A DNA stretch of 64,000 nt from JABDJZ01 sp047619685. Its GTDB lineage: Bacteria > Bacteroidota > Rhodothermia > Rhodothermales > UBA10348. A program made the position numbers and the translations under genes. Positions within the stretch are counted from its first letter, which is position 1. Each line of letters opens with the position of its first letter. Positions 1 through 9,425 of the stretch are shown in pieces. Location of the stretch: positions 124,001 to 188,000 of the forward strand of contig JBLHLC010000001.1 of NCBI GenBank assembly GCA_047619685.1. Reading direction: 5' to 3'. The notes under the pieces are model-generated. The model was not told the origin of the DNA, made no database searches, and saw nothing but the letters and a program-made list of their open reading frames with translations.

Positions 1-556
1 CCGGTGTGGTTACCAGCGGAATCGGGGAGCGACGCGAAACGTTGTACATGTAGAGTTTGGCTGCGCCTCCGAGACCGCCGCTGCGCGACGCAATGACGTG
101 CTCGCCATCGGGCATCCATTCCGGCGACACGTATTGGAAGCCATTCCCTTGCGTCACCTGTGTGGTATCCGAGAAGTCCATCCGCATGGTCCACACGTTG
201 TCGCCACCGCTACGGTCAGAGACAAAGACAAGGGTCTCGCCGTCGGGGCTAAACCGAGGCTGAACGTCCATTGGAAGACCATCGGTAATCTGAGTGGCTT
301 CGCCACCCCGGATGGGCATCGTCCAGATATCACCCAGCATATCGAAGACGATCGTCTGACCGTCCGGACTGACGTCGAGTGACATCCAGGTCACTTCGGT
401 GGCCGTAAACTCGGCCTTTCGATCGGGCGTCAGAACGAGCGGCTTCTTCGACGCCGCGGCGCTGCCTTCCCGGCTCTGAGCGGCAAGTGGATTCCCACTT
501 GAGATCGCCAACACCAGGCCTGCCATCATCAGGATGGCGCTTTTTAGGCGGCTCAT
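1..556 (-). CDS. Secreted TolB-like beta-propeller protein, probable amidohydrolase fusion (partial)
   Basis: The gene starts at ATG 556 and runs off the left edge of the window, so only about the first 185 residues are visible. It opens with a signal peptide (hydrophobic stretch ending near LAAQS), followed by PD40/WD40-like repeats such as SPDGQTIVFDMLGD and RFSPDGETLVFVSD. The first 180 residues closely parallel the next gene upstream on the same strand, making the two tandem paralogues. Its ATG overlaps the TGA of that gene (ATGA, 553-556), which suggests translational coupling. By analogy the missing C-terminus should hold an amidohydrolase domain, but that is inference. The likely role is a periplasmic or secreted hydrolase of peptides or cyclic amides; the substrate is unknown. 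Confidence 0.8.
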   Translation of the reverse strand, partial: MSRLKSAILMMAGLVLAISSGNPLAAQSREGSAAASKKPLVLTPDRKAEFTATEVTWMSLDVSPDGQTIVFDMLGDIWTMPIRGGEATQITDGLPMDVQPRFSPDGETLVFVSDRSGGDNVWTMRMDFSDTTQVTQGNGFQYVSPEWMPDGEHVIASRSGGLGGAAKLYMYNVSRRSPIPLVTTP

Positions 557-3500
557 CGTCCACCTCCGCCGATTCCAGCCGCGGTATTCGGAGCGAGATG
601 GCGCCACGCCTCATCCGGTGCCGCCTGTTGACGAGGCCAGACCTCGTCCATGTTGTCACCGTTGTAGAGACGTCCGTTCTTCATCACGTACCGGATTGTA
701 TTCGTGTTCTGAATGTCATCCAACGGGTTCTCGTTCATAATCACGAGATCCGCGAGCTTGCCCACCTCCACGGAGCCCAGGTCCCCGCCCAGGCCGATCG
801 CCCGGGCGCCCATCAGCGTGGCGGCGCGAAGCACGTCCATGTTGCGCATGCCCCCTGACTGGAGGAGTTGGAGCTCCCAGTGGTAGCCCAAGCCCTGCAT
901 CTGGCCATGGCTTCCGACGCCGGTCTGGCCACCAGCCTCCACGAGGTCCTTGAGCCACGAGGCGTGTTTGGTAAACATGTATTCGTCCTCCATGAACCAA
1001 CCTGCAGGTCCCGGGCTCACGCCCTGCCTGCGCCGCGCTTTGGAATCGAGTTCGGCCTTGGGCGTGAAGTAGTTCAGCTTGGCGTCGCCCACGACATCCG
1101 TGTTGGTATAGAAGTAGTTTTCGCCCCAGGGACCGCCGTAGGACACCACGAGCGTCGGCGTATTCACTGTTCCCGATGTCTTGAACAGTTCCACAACATC
1201 GTTGTAGGCCGGCCAAATGGGCATGGTATGCTCCACCCCCGGATAGCCATCCATGGCGTGGGTCATGTTGAGCCGGTAGTCCAGGCCGCCTTCTGTGGTC
1301 GGCATGAGCTTAAGTTCGCGCGCGGCCATGATCAGGAGTTGCCGCTGACGACGGTTTCCTGCCATGTACATCTTGAAGGTCTTGGTGTCGTAGTACTCAC
1401 TGTAGCGGCGCAGGACCGTGCGGGCGTGATCCAGATCCCGGATCCCTTCGCCGCTAAATACACCCGGTCCCGTATGGTAGACGCGGGGGCCTGCGATGTC
1501 TCCCGCATCCACGCGGTCCTGGTACATCAGTACGTCGGTAGTGGCCGTCTGCGGGTCACGGGTTGTCGTCACACCGTAGGCCAGGTTTGCGCCGTATATC
1601 CAGGGCCGTTTGTTGTGTAGCCCCCAGAGATTCCACATGTGGGCATGCGTATCGACGAAGCCGGGCGTGATGGTGGTGCCGCTGACATCGATTACCTGAG
1701 CGCCGTCTGGAACCGTGCCCTGCTGGCCCACACGTGTGATGCGGTTGTCTGTCACGACGATATCGCCGTTCTCAACAACCTGGTCGCCATTCATGGTGAT
1801 AATGCGCGCACCCCGAAGAACCACTGTGCCCTTGGGTGTGTCCAGCGGTACGGCGATTTCAGCACGTACCTCACGGGGTGTGTAGTTGGGGTCGGCGGCA
1901 CCTGCGGCCAGATCATAGCTGAACTGGGCGTTTGCAATGGACCAGTGGACCGTCTGACCATCCGCACCCCACACCGGGAATTCTCCCCCGACATCGGATA
2001 GCTGCTTGGCTGGCACGGAAGCGCTGTCCGGCTTGGTCACTTCGACGACGGGAACTGCACCACCGATCTGGGGGACCGTCACGACGTAGATGTCGCTTCC
2101 GATCTGCGCGAGCGCTTGGTCACCGCGGGGCGCCATCATCACCATTCCCGCTGACTGCTGCGGGACCCGGGGTTCCTTGGACATATCCAGGTCGGACAAA
2201 TCGCGGGGCATCACAATGTCGGATGTCTCGGAGTGTTCGTAGGCAGCGATGAGGATTCGACGTTTCCGAGTCACGCGTACGTGCGTTTTCAGGTCTGTGT
2301 CGTCCCAGCGGGTAGAGAGCAGCGCGACCGTCGCGGGTTGCCCCGGTGTCGCCGGTGCACGCCCGTAATAGTAGATCCGGTCTGGGTTCTGAGTGAAATG
2401 CGGTCGGTTCTTTCCCCCAATCGGACCGATTACGGTGGCGACACCTCCATCCGCAGAGAACCATACGTATTCCGCCCCGAGGCCCGGAACGAAGGGGTCA
2501 ATCGACTCGGTGAGATTCCGGTCATCGGACCGCCATACGACGATTCGCCCATTCGGCGCCCACGCCGTGTCCTGGTAGAAGGCGGAGCGGTCGGACACCC
2601 GGCGTGGCGTGCCGCCGTTGGCGTCGACCTTCATGACATGACCCTCTGTATCATCCCATGTCACGAAGGCGATTTGCTTGCCGTCGGGTGACCAGGTGGG
2701 GAAGAACTCGCCCACTTCCTGAGTCGTGAGGCGTTTGGGAGTGCCGCTCGGGATATCCATCACATACAGACGATCCATGGCCGTGAACGCCATTCTACTG
2801 CCGTCAGGAGAGGGAGCCGAGTTGCGGATCTGGCGGGCGGTGAAGGTTGGTGTGTCCTCGATGGGATACTCGAACTTGACCTCCGGGCCGATAGCCACCT
2901 CTGCGTTTACCGTGAACGGAATCTCGGTCGCGGCCGAACCGTAGGTCGGGACGCGCCAGATCCCGCCACCGTAGGAAATGACGATGGCGGATCCGTCAGG
3001 GGTCCACGAGTAGCCGGGCAACGCGTCCATGTTCGCGATCGATTCCTGGTCGTCGCGCTGGACCGGGTAGGCCAGCCAACGTTCTTCGCCGGTGTCGATT
3101 TCTCGCAGGACGATACCCGTCTCGGTGTCCTCTCGGGTCCCGTAAGCGACCCACTTTCCGTCTGGCGAAACCGCCGGGCGAATCGCCGATCCAAAACGCG
3201 AACTCATGTTTGTGTGCGTTCCGGTCTCCCGGTCGTAGACGCCGAGTTGGAATTGGGGAAAAATGGCGTTGTACTGCCAGGCGCCGTTGCGGCGGGCATA
3301 CCATACATAGCGCGGATCAGAGCCAAATGACGCACCCATTATGCGGAGTGCCCCAGACCCCGGAGTCATCAGCAGGCCCACTCCACCGTCCTTATGGTAG
3401 AGCCAGAGCTTCTCGAGCCCTTGCAGGGGCGCGGAACGGGAGACCACGATATAGTCCCCATCCGGAGTCCACTCGGGGGACATGAAGCCGCTTCCGTCGC

Positions 3501-3894
3501 CCGTGCTGAGCGCCCGCTGATTGCCTCCGTCGGCATCCATGAGGTGAATGTTTTCGTCTCCACTCAGATCAGTTACGAAGACGACGCTTTGCCCGTCCGG
3601 GCTGAACCGAGGCTGCATGTCGTGGGCCATGCCCTGGGTCAGGGGAGTCGCGGTGCCGCCCGAAATGGGCATGGAGTAGATGTCCCCGAGCAGGTCGAAA
3701 ACAATCGTCTCTCCGTCCGGACTCACGTCGAGCGAGATCCAGGTCCCCTCGGAGGTCGTGAACCTGGCCCAACGCGCGGGCTCAAGAGGAAGACCGGCTT
3801 CAGCTTCCTGCGCGCTAGCACCAGTGGGCGCATAGACGGCCAGAAGACAAAACAAGATGGCGAAAACAGCGCCGGGGCGTCGAAAAGAAAGCAT
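553..3894 (-). CDS. Secreted amidohydrolase with N-terminal TolB/PD40 beta-propeller
   Basis: This 1113-residue protein has a signal peptide (residues 1-28, ending GASAQ). Many PD40 repeats follow (SPDGETIVFDLLGDIY, RFSPDGQSVVFVTD, TWSPDGKQIAFVTWD) up to about residue 650, then an amidohydrolase domain. That domain shows the metal-binding HxH in GFVDTHAHMW, a later GVEHTMP histidine, GVGSHGQ, and the family's C-terminal GSVEVGKLADLVIMNENPL. The architecture matches exported amidohydrolase/imidazolonepropionase-like enzymes that are abundant in peptide-degrading Bacteroidota and Gemmatimonadota. It probably acts in the periplasm or outside the cell on peptides or cyclic amides, with the propeller as substrate gate. 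It is the first gene of a pair with the downstream paralogue (ATGA overlap). The substrate cannot be told from sequence. Confidence 0.9.
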   Translation of the reverse strand: MLSFRRPGAVFAILFCLLAVYAPTGASAQEAEAGLPLEPARWARFTTSEGTWISLDVSPDGETIVFDLLGDIYSMPISGGTATPLTQGMAHDMQPRFSPDGQSVVFVTDLSGDENIHLMDADGGNQRALSTGDGSGFMSPEWTPDGDYIVVSRSAPLQGLEKLWLYHKDGGVGLLMTPGSGALRIMGASFGSDPRYVWYARRNGAWQYNAIFPQFQLGVYDRETGTHTNMSSRFGSAIRPAVSPDGKWVAYGTREDTETGIVLREIDTGEERWLAYPVQRDDQESIANMDALPGYSWTPDGSAIVISYGGGIWRVPTYGSAATEIPFTVNAEVAIGPEVKFEYPIEDTPTFTARQIRNSAPSPDGSRMAFTAMDRLYVMDIPSGTPKRLTTQEVGEFFPTWSPDGKQIAFVTWDDTEGHVMKVDANGGTPRRVSDRSAFYQDTAWAPNGRIVVWRSDDRNLTESIDPFVPGLGAEYVWFSADGGVATVIGPIGGKNRPHFTQNPDRIYYYGRAPATPGQPATVALLSTRWDDTDLKTHVRVTRKRRILIAAYEHSETSDIVMPRDLSDLDMSKEPRVPQQSAGMVMMAPRGDQALAQIGSDIYVVTVPQIGGAVPVVEVTKPDSASVPAKQLSDVGGEFPVWGADGQTVHWSIANAQFSYDLAAGAADPNYTPREVRAEIAVPLDTPKGTVVLRGARIITMNGDQVVENGDIVVTDNRITRVGQQGTVPDGAQVIDVSGTTITPGFVDTHAHMWNLWGLHNKRPWIYGANLAYGVTTTRDPQTATTDVLMYQDRVDAGDIAGPRVYHTGPGVFSGEGIRDLDHARTVLRRYSEYYDTKTFKMYMAGNRRQRQLLIMAARELKLMPTTEGGLDYRLNMTHAMDGYPGVEHTMPIWPAYNDVVELFKTSGTVNTPTLVVSYGGPWGENYFYTNTDVVGDAKLNYFTPKAELDSKARRRQGVSPGPAGWFMEDEYMFTKHASWLKDLVEAGGQTGVGSHGQMQGLGYHWELQLLQSGGMRNMDVLRAATLMGARAIGLGGDLGSVEVGKLADLVIMNENPLDDIQNTNTIRYVMKNGRLYNGDNMDEVWPRQQAAPDEAWRHLAPNTAAGIGGGGR

Positions 3895-3990
3895 TAAGGG
3901 CTCCGAGACGAGTTCTGTAGAGACAACAAAACCGGCAGCTGCCGCAGACTAGGGGAGTGCCGGGTTGCTCAACTTAGGGAGAGCGGCCGA

Positions 3991-4545
3991 TTGGTGCTAC
4001 ACGTTGTCACTGCCTCGGGGCTTCCCGTGGCCGTCATGAGCCCAGAGGCAAGCCGCCGTCGTATTGTGGCTGAGCAGGGCTGGGACACTCTTCGCGAGGA
4101 GCGAATGGACCAGGGGATCGGACGCGTCCTTGACGCCCTGGAGAAAACCGGTCAGCGCAGTCAACTCATCGACCTCATGGCTACGTTTGTCGATGTATCT
4201 GGAGCCGCTTATCCCAAGACGTTCAACGGCCAAGGAATCGCGGAGCTGCCAGGCAAAAGCCTCTTACCGATATTCCAGGGCGGTAAGCTGGAGGACCGCC
4301 CACTTTTCTTCGAACACGAGGGCAACCGGGCCGTCTATCGAGGGGATTGGAAGCTTGTCGCTCAGCACCAGCATCCTTGGTCGCTCTACCAGATTCGTCA
4401 GGACCGCACGGAGGTACATCATGTGGCCGCCGATCATCCAGATATCGCGGCTGCTCTGGTTGAACAGTACGAGGCGTGGGCGACCGAGAATTATGTGCTC
4501 GCATGGCCTGCGAGGGAGTCGGCGCTAGCCCAAACCGCGCAGTGA
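3991..4545 (+). pseudogene. Arylsulfatase remnant with internal deletions
   Basis: The open frame of 184 codons (TTG start) keeps only pieces of a type I sulfatase, a family normally 450-550 residues long. Recognisable segments are GWDTLREERM, then DQGIGRVLDALEKTGQ, then QLIDLMATFVDVSGAAYPK...FNGQGIAELPGKSLLPIF and a C-terminal RPLFFEHEGNRAVYRGDWKLV. In intact homologues these blocks are separated by roughly 70 and 100 residues, so two in-frame deletions have fused them. The N-terminal half with the C/S-x-P-S-R formylglycine motif and the metal-binding aspartates is missing. It cannot be an active sulfatase. It lies between two minus-strand genes with no partner of its own. A short translated product is possible but unlikely to be functional. 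Confidence 0.75.
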
Positions 4546-4632
4546 CCGGACTGTGGGCACGGACGTCGGCGGCCTGAGCCGTTAGCGTGGCCGCATCGCC
4601 GCAGGAGAGACTTCCCAATCCCTCAAGCTAGC

Positions 4633-5940
4633 CTAGTACCGGTAGTAATCAGGCTTGTAGGGTCCCTCAGAAGGAACACTGATATAGTCAGCTTGCTCCG
4701 CGGTCAGGACTTCCAGATCCACACCAATCTTGGCCAGGTGCAACCTTGCGACTTTCTCGTCAAGGTGCTTGGGAAGCGTATAAACCTTGTTCTCGTAAGT
4801 CTCAGAGTTGAACCAGAGCTCGAGTTGAGCGAGGACCTGATTTGTGAAGGAGTTGGACATCACAAAGGAGGGGTGTCCGGTTGCACAGCCCAAATTCACG
4901 AGGCGGCCTTCGGCAAGAACGATGACCTCCTTCCCATCGACGGTGTAGAGATCTACCTGAGGCTTGATGGTGTCCTTGGTGTGGCCGTGATTTTTATTGA
5001 GCCATGCCATATCGATCTCATTGTCGAAGTGGCCAATGTTACAGACGATCGCCTTGTCCTTCATGGATTTGAAGTGGCGGTCAGTGATCACATTGAAGTT
5101 GCCGGTAGCGGTGACGATGATGTCACCCTCCTTGACAGCATCATCCATCTTCTTGACTGCAAAGCCGTCCATGGCGGCCTGCAGGGCGCAGATGGGGTCG
5201 ATCTCGGTAACGATAACCCGGGCGCCTGCCCCGCGCAGAGAAGCTGCGGAGCCCTTTCCAACGTCTCCATAACCAGCGACGACAGCGACCTTGCCCGCCA
5301 TCATTATGTCGGTCGCTCTGCGGATGGCATCCACCAGGGATTCCTTGCAGCCGTACTTGTTGTCAAACTTGGACTTCGTGACAGAGTCATTGACGTTGAT
5401 GGCGGGCATTGCAAGCGTGCCAGCCTTCTCTCGCTCATAGAGTCTGTGAACACCCGTGGTGGTTTCTTCAGAAAGGCCCTTGATATTGGGCACCAACTCC
5501 GGGTAACGGTCCAGGACCATATTGGTCAGGTCACCACCGTCATCCAGGATCATGTTGAGTGGCTTGCGATCCTCTCCGAAAAAGAGCGTCTGCTCAATGC
5601 ACCAGTCAAACTCATCCTCGGACATTCCCTTCCAGGCATAAACCTGGATGCCTTCTTTGGCAATCGCTGCAGCGGCTTGGTCCTGAGTCGAGAAGATGTT
5701 GCAGGAAGACCAGGTAACCTCGGCTCCCAATTCAATCAGGGTTTCGATCAGGACAGCCGTCTGAATGGTCATGTGGAGACATCCTGCGATGCGGGCGCCC
5801 TTCAAAGGCTCCTGACCGCGGAACTCCTCCCGGAGAGACATAAGGCCAGGCATTTCCGCTTCGGCCAGACGGATCTCTTTCCGGCCCCAATCGGCCAGGG
5901 ACATGTCCTTTACTTTATGACTCAACGTTTCGACGATCAT
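4633..5940 (-). CDS. ahcY: Adenosylhomocysteinase (S-adenosyl-L-homocysteine hydrolase)
   Basis: This enzyme splits S-adenosylhomocysteine to adenosine and homocysteine in the cytoplasm, relieving product inhibition of methyltransferases in the activated methyl cycle. The 435-residue length is normal. Visible hallmarks are VNDSVTKSKFDN (residues 183-194, substrate and hinge region), the NAD-binding GYGDVGKG (223-230), CNIGHFDNEID, and the C-terminal KPDYYRY with the conserved lysine and tyrosine that reach into the partner subunit. It sits alone on the minus strand, 55 bp from the end of tRNA-Leu, and may share its transcript. No SAH riboswitch is evident in the short upstream gap, and no clear Shine-Dalgarno sequence precedes the ATG. 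Confidence 0.98.
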   Translation of the reverse strand: MIVETLSHKVKDMSLADWGRKEIRLAEAEMPGLMSLREEFRGQEPLKGARIAGCLHMTIQTAVLIETLIELGAEVTWSSCNIFSTQDQAAAAIAKEGIQVYAWKGMSEDEFDWCIEQTLFFGEDRKPLNMILDDGGDLTNMVLDRYPELVPNIKGLSEETTTGVHRLYEREKAGTLAMPAINVNDSVTKSKFDNKYGCKESLVDAIRRATDIMMAGKVAVVAGYGDVGKGSAASLRGAGARVIVTEIDPICALQAAMDGFAVKKMDDAVKEGDIIVTATGNFNVITDRHFKSMKDKAIVCNIGHFDNEIDMAWLNKNHGHTKDTIKPQVDLYTVDGKEVIVLAEGRLVNLGCATGHPSFVMSNSFTNQVLAQLELWFNSETYENKVYTLPKHLDEKVARLHLAKIGVDLEVLTAEQADYISVPSEGPYKPDYYRY

Positions 5941-5995
5941 GACTTAAAAATGAAGGAGTGAATCGGCCGTTCCGACCGAGGAAATCTGTCCTGTG

Positions 5996-6079
5996 TGCGA
6001 AAGGGGGGACTCGAACCCCCACGTCTGTTAAGACACTAGATCCTAAATCTAGCGCGTCTGCCAATTCCGCCACTCTCGC
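5996..6079 (-). tRNA. tRNA-Leu (anticodon UAG)
   Basis: The minus strand folds as a long-variable-arm class II tRNA. It has a 7-bp acceptor stem (GCGAGAG / CTTTCGC), D-arm GGCGGAATTGGCAGACGC, and anticodon stem-loop CTAGA-TTTAGGA-TCTAG giving UAG. A short variable stem and the T arm GGGGGTTCGAGTCCCCC follow. The discriminator is A and CCA is not encoded. It reads CUA and other CUN leucine codons. Confidence 0.96.
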
Positions 6080-6248
6080 AGTGATCCGCAATATAGAATC
6101 GAGGACTCGAAACTGACTACACCCGGACGAATCTTCAAGCCAGCCGCACAGGCGCCCTCTTGGACTGTTGCCGAGTGGCGCTCCCTGGTGGAACCGGCCC
6201 CCGATCCTCCTGTTTTGTCTTTCCCTCCAAGGAAAAGACCCATCGTCT

Positions 6249-8483
6249 ATGAGATCGGCCATTGTAAGTGTCTGCGTCGCGGTATTGGTGACCATTTGGA
6301 GCGGCTGCGCCACGCCGGTGCAGGTGGTCCCTGTCACCTCGGCGCCAGTCCGAAAGTCGGATAACCTCGAGGGCAGGAGGGCCGTAGCAGCAGAGGCGGC
6401 TCCTTCTCCCTATGAAGGCATACCGGTCGGACGGTTCGATGGCGGAAAGATGTGGACGTTCGACAACCCGCCGCTGGCCTACTTCAAGGAGGCGTACGAG
6501 TTGGATGCAGACTCGGCATGGTTCGCCAAGGCACAACGAGCGGCCCTTCGGTTCGGCACGTCCTGTTCCGCATCGTTTGTCTCGGGTGCCGGCCTGATCA
6601 TGACAAACCATCACTGCGGCCGCGAGAGTGTGACTGAAGTGCAGAAAGAAGGCGAAAACCTGCTGGACGATGGGTTTCTGGCAAGCACCCGCGAAGAGGA
6701 ACGCGCGGTTGCCGATCTGTACGTGGACAAACTCATCGCAATTCGGGATGTAACCACCGATATCTACTCAAGGGACCGCATGGATATGCCGTCCGCCGCG
6801 CGGGCCGCAGATCGGGAGCGAAGGGCCGAGGCCATGGGTACGCGCCTTACCGCGGAAGAGCAGGCAAAGGATTCGACCATGGTGGTGGAGATAGTGGGCC
6901 TGTACAACGGCGCTCAGTACGCTGCCTACACGTTTCGGCGCTACGACGACGTGCGGCTGGTGATGGCGCCTGAGCTCCAGATCGGATTCTTCGGGGGGGA
7001 CGTGGACAACTTTACCTATCCCCGCTACAATCTGGATATGAGCTTCTTCCGGGCATATGACGAGTCCGGCGATCCCGTCAAGCCCGAGCATCATTTTGAC
7101 TGGTCCAGCTCTGGAGCCGCGGAAGGCGACGCCGTCTTCGTGGTTGGATCTCCGGGTTCAACAAGCCGCCTCAGCACGGTGAGCCAGCTGGAGTATCAGC
7201 GTGACCAGGAGTTGCCTGTTGCGGTCAAGCTGCTGGATGCCCGGGGCGAGGTTTTGTCGCGCTATCTGGAAGGCCATCCTGAGGAGGCAGAAAAGTACAA
7301 GCTTCGGAACGCCTATTTCTCGCTCCAGAACACCCGCAAATCTATGGAGGGACAACTGGACGGCTTGCGTTCAGACTGGCTCATCCCTCGCCGTGGGGCT
7401 GCGGAGCTTGATCTCAGGAAGAAGATCGCGGCATCGGATTCTCTCAATGGACTCTACCGTTCTGTATTCGATGAGATCACGGCCGTTCAGGGTTCCAAGA
7501 AGGCTTCTGCGGGTACTGCGCACGCTTTTGCCTTCTTTCTCAATCCATCGCTGAGTTCCCGCATCATGGCTCGGGCGATGTATGGCTACGTGTACACGCT
7601 GCTTCGACAGCGGGGAGCGCCCCCCAAACAACTGAACGAAATCCTGAAGGAAGCGGAAGAGATCAAGAGTTGGCCGCCCGAATTGGAGAAGGAGTTCATC
7701 GCCATCCGGCTTCGCGAGATCCAGCAGGCGTTGGGGAGTGCGGACGCGAGTGTCCGCAGGCTTTTGGGAAGCAAGACGCCCGAGGAAGTCGCCGCTGCCA
7801 TCGTCGACAGCACGGTGTTGAAGGACTCTACCGGATTCTTGCCGCTACTGCGCAAGAACTACCTGTCCAGCAAGGACGCGTCGGTGGAAATGATCCAGGT
7901 GATAGCGCCGCTCTACTTTACCCAGAGTCAGCAATTGGAGAGCTTTGAGGAACGCGAAAGCGGGCTCAGTGCACGGCTTGGCCGCGCCAGGTTTGGCGTG
8001 TACGGGAATGCGGTGCCGCCGGATGCCACGTTCTCTCTCCGTATTGCGGATGGGCGGGTCCTCGGATACGATGACGGTGGCGAGGGGGTGCCGGCATTCA
8101 CGACATACGCGGGCCTCTTCGATCGGCATTTCTCTTTCGAGGGCCAGGAGGAATGGGCGCTGCCCGCCAGGTGGCTTGATGCCGCCGAAGCGATAGATAA
8201 CGACGCGCAGGTTAACCTTGTGTCTACCAACGATATAACAGGTGGTAATTCCGGATCGCCGCTCCTGAACGAGCGTCTTGAAGTAGTCGGACTCATCTTC
8301 GACTCCAATCTTCAGGCGCTGCCAAATGAGTTTCTCTACACGGACCAAACGGCACGTTCGGTGTCGGTTGACTCGAGGGGAATTCTGGAGGCGCTCCGAA
8401 AGGTCTACGGGGCCGAAGCTCTTGCGGACGAACTGGCCGGCGACCGGGCTGGTGCATTGACCCCGGAGCCAGGGGGGCGTTAA
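6249..8483 (+). CDS. S46 family dipeptidyl-peptidase, lipoprotein
   Basis: This is a 744-residue serine peptidase of family S46 (DPP7/DPP11 type), which removes dipeptides from oligopeptides outside the inner membrane. ATG 6249 is chosen because it gives a clean lipoprotein signal peptide with lipobox WSGC (Cys20); an in-frame start at 6168 would place 27 unrelated residues in front. Catalytic histidine lies in LIMTNHHCGR (about residue 121), the aspartate in DVDNFTYPR, and the serine in TGGNSGSP (about residue 670). The specificity residue after the conserved FD near residue 686 is serine (IFDSN). Characterised DPP7 has glycine there and DPP11 arginine, so substrate preference may differ. 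It is transcribed away from tRNA-Leu and ends tail-to-tail with the next gene, stop codons overlapping. Confidence 0.93.
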   Translation: MRSAIVSVCVAVLVTIWSGCATPVQVVPVTSAPVRKSDNLEGRRAVAAEAAPSPYEGIPVGRFDGGKMWTFDNPPLAYFKEAYELDADSAWFAKAQRAALRFGTSCSASFVSGAGLIMTNHHCGRESVTEVQKEGENLLDDGFLASTREEERAVADLYVDKLIAIRDVTTDIYSRDRMDMPSAARAADRERRAEAMGTRLTAEEQAKDSTMVVEIVGLYNGAQYAAYTFRRYDDVRLVMAPELQIGFFGGDVDNFTYPRYNLDMSFFRAYDESGDPVKPEHHFDWSSSGAAEGDAVFVVGSPGSTSRLSTVSQLEYQRDQELPVAVKLLDARGEVLSRYLEGHPEEAEKYKLRNAYFSLQNTRKSMEGQLDGLRSDWLIPRRGAAELDLRKKIAASDSLNGLYRSVFDEITAVQGSKKASAGTAHAFAFFLNPSLSSRIMARAMYGYVYTLLRQRGAPPKQLNEILKEAEEIKSWPPELEKEFIAIRLREIQQALGSADASVRRLLGSKTPEEVAAAIVDSTVLKDSTGFLPLLRKNYLSSKDASVEMIQVIAPLYFTQSQQLESFEERESGLSARLGRARFGVYGNAVPPDATFSLRIADGRVLGYDDGGEGVPAFTTYAGLFDRHFSFEGQEEWALPARWLDAAEAIDNDAQVNLVSTNDITGGNSGSPLLNERLEVVGLIFDSNLQALPNEFLYTDQTARSVSVDSRGILEALRKVYGAEALADELAGDRAGALTPEPGGR

Positions 8484-9367
8484 CGGCGGACCAGTTCCGC
8501 GATAGCGGGCGTCACGCCGGTCAGGTCACGGACATCTCTGAAGGCCGGCGCGCCGGGACCGATCACGGCCAGAGGCACGGGATTCCTGGTGTGCGTTTTG
8601 ACGGAAAGGTCCTCAAGGTTTCCGTGGTCGCTGGTGACCACGACCGTTAGCTCGGGGTCACGATGTTCTGCCAGGTAGGCCAGCAGCCCGCCAAGCGGTG
8701 CCAGGATGGCTTCGGCCTTGTCCGGGTCCTGCGCATGGCCGGCTTTGTCCGTGTGAAAGATCTCGAGCAAGGTGAATGCATATCCACGGCTCAGGCCAAC
8801 CAATCGCCTTCCGGCCACCTCTGGGGTCACCTCGGTGACGTTCAATCCCGGGTGACCGGCCAGGCCTTTCCCGGTAATGTCTGCGGCCACGCCGTGTCCT
8901 GCCTCCAGATCCGCGGTGGTACGAATCTCTATTCCCGCGTCCAGGCAGGCCCGCGTGGTAACGGGGTACCGTTTTGTTCGTCCCACCCATTCAAAGAACT
9001 TCGGGGGATAGGCATTGGCGAACGTGCATCGTGAGGGACCCACCCGTAGGAACACACTCTGCTCCCGCAGCGCCTCTCTGGTGGCCGAATGGGGATAGGG
9101 TCCGTAATGACGACCGGCCAACTGAACACAGTTAAGTCCAGTATAGAGACTCGCCTGACCCGTGCCGGATTGGGGAAGGCCCTCCATGCCAAGGCAGGCG
9201 TCGATGCCGGTAAAGCTCACGCTCGGGCCGCTTTTGGAGGTACCGGCCGTCCAGGCGTCACCAAGGCTGAAATCGGAAAAGCCGGGACGGGGTCTGGTGA
9301 ACGGGTTTGCATCTGATGCTACACCAAGCCCAATGCCGTCCACAAAAACCAGAAGTACGCGATCCAC
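8480..9367 (-). CDS. Alkaline-phosphatase-superfamily metalloenzyme (phosphoglycerate mutase-like fold)
   Basis: A 295-residue protein with a GTG start. The N-terminus RVLLVFVDGIGLG is the metal-binding D-G motif of the phosphopentomutase / cofactor-independent phosphoglycerate mutase superfamily. SGTGQASLYTGLN resembles the nucleophile region (threonine in SGTGQ). FHTDKAGH, VTSDHGNLED and THTRNPVPL supply the remaining metal ligands. It is shorter than iPGM (about 510) and deoB (about 390), so the usual cap domain is reduced. It is probably a hydrolase or mutase of phosphorylated or sulfated small molecules, but no substrate can be assigned. It is divergent from the patatin gene and convergent with the S46 peptidase. 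Confidence 0.8.
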   Translation of the reverse strand: MDRVLLVFVDGIGLGVASDANPFTRPRPGFSDFSLGDAWTAGTSKSGPSVSFTGIDACLGMEGLPQSGTGQASLYTGLNCVQLAGRHYGPYPHSATREALREQSVFLRVGPSRCTFANAYPPKFFEWVGRTKRYPVTTRACLDAGIEIRTTADLEAGHGVAADITGKGLAGHPGLNVTEVTPEVAGRRLVGLSRGYAFTLLEIFHTDKAGHAQDPDKAEAILAPLGGLLAYLAEHRDPELTVVVTSDHGNLEDLSVKTHTRNPVPLAVIGPGAPAFRDVRDLTGVTPAIAELVRR

Positions 9368-9425
9368 GATGATCTTAGAGGATTTTCCAGGCTGGACTGG
9401 TCAGAACGAACGTATTATCACGGGC

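Noticed and set aside
4693..5961. A 422-codon plus-strand open frame
   Set aside because: It is antisense to ahcY, which is certain.
5941..5995. SAH riboswitch before ahcY
   Set aside because: The gap to tRNA-Leu is 55 bp with no conserved pseudoknot pattern visible.
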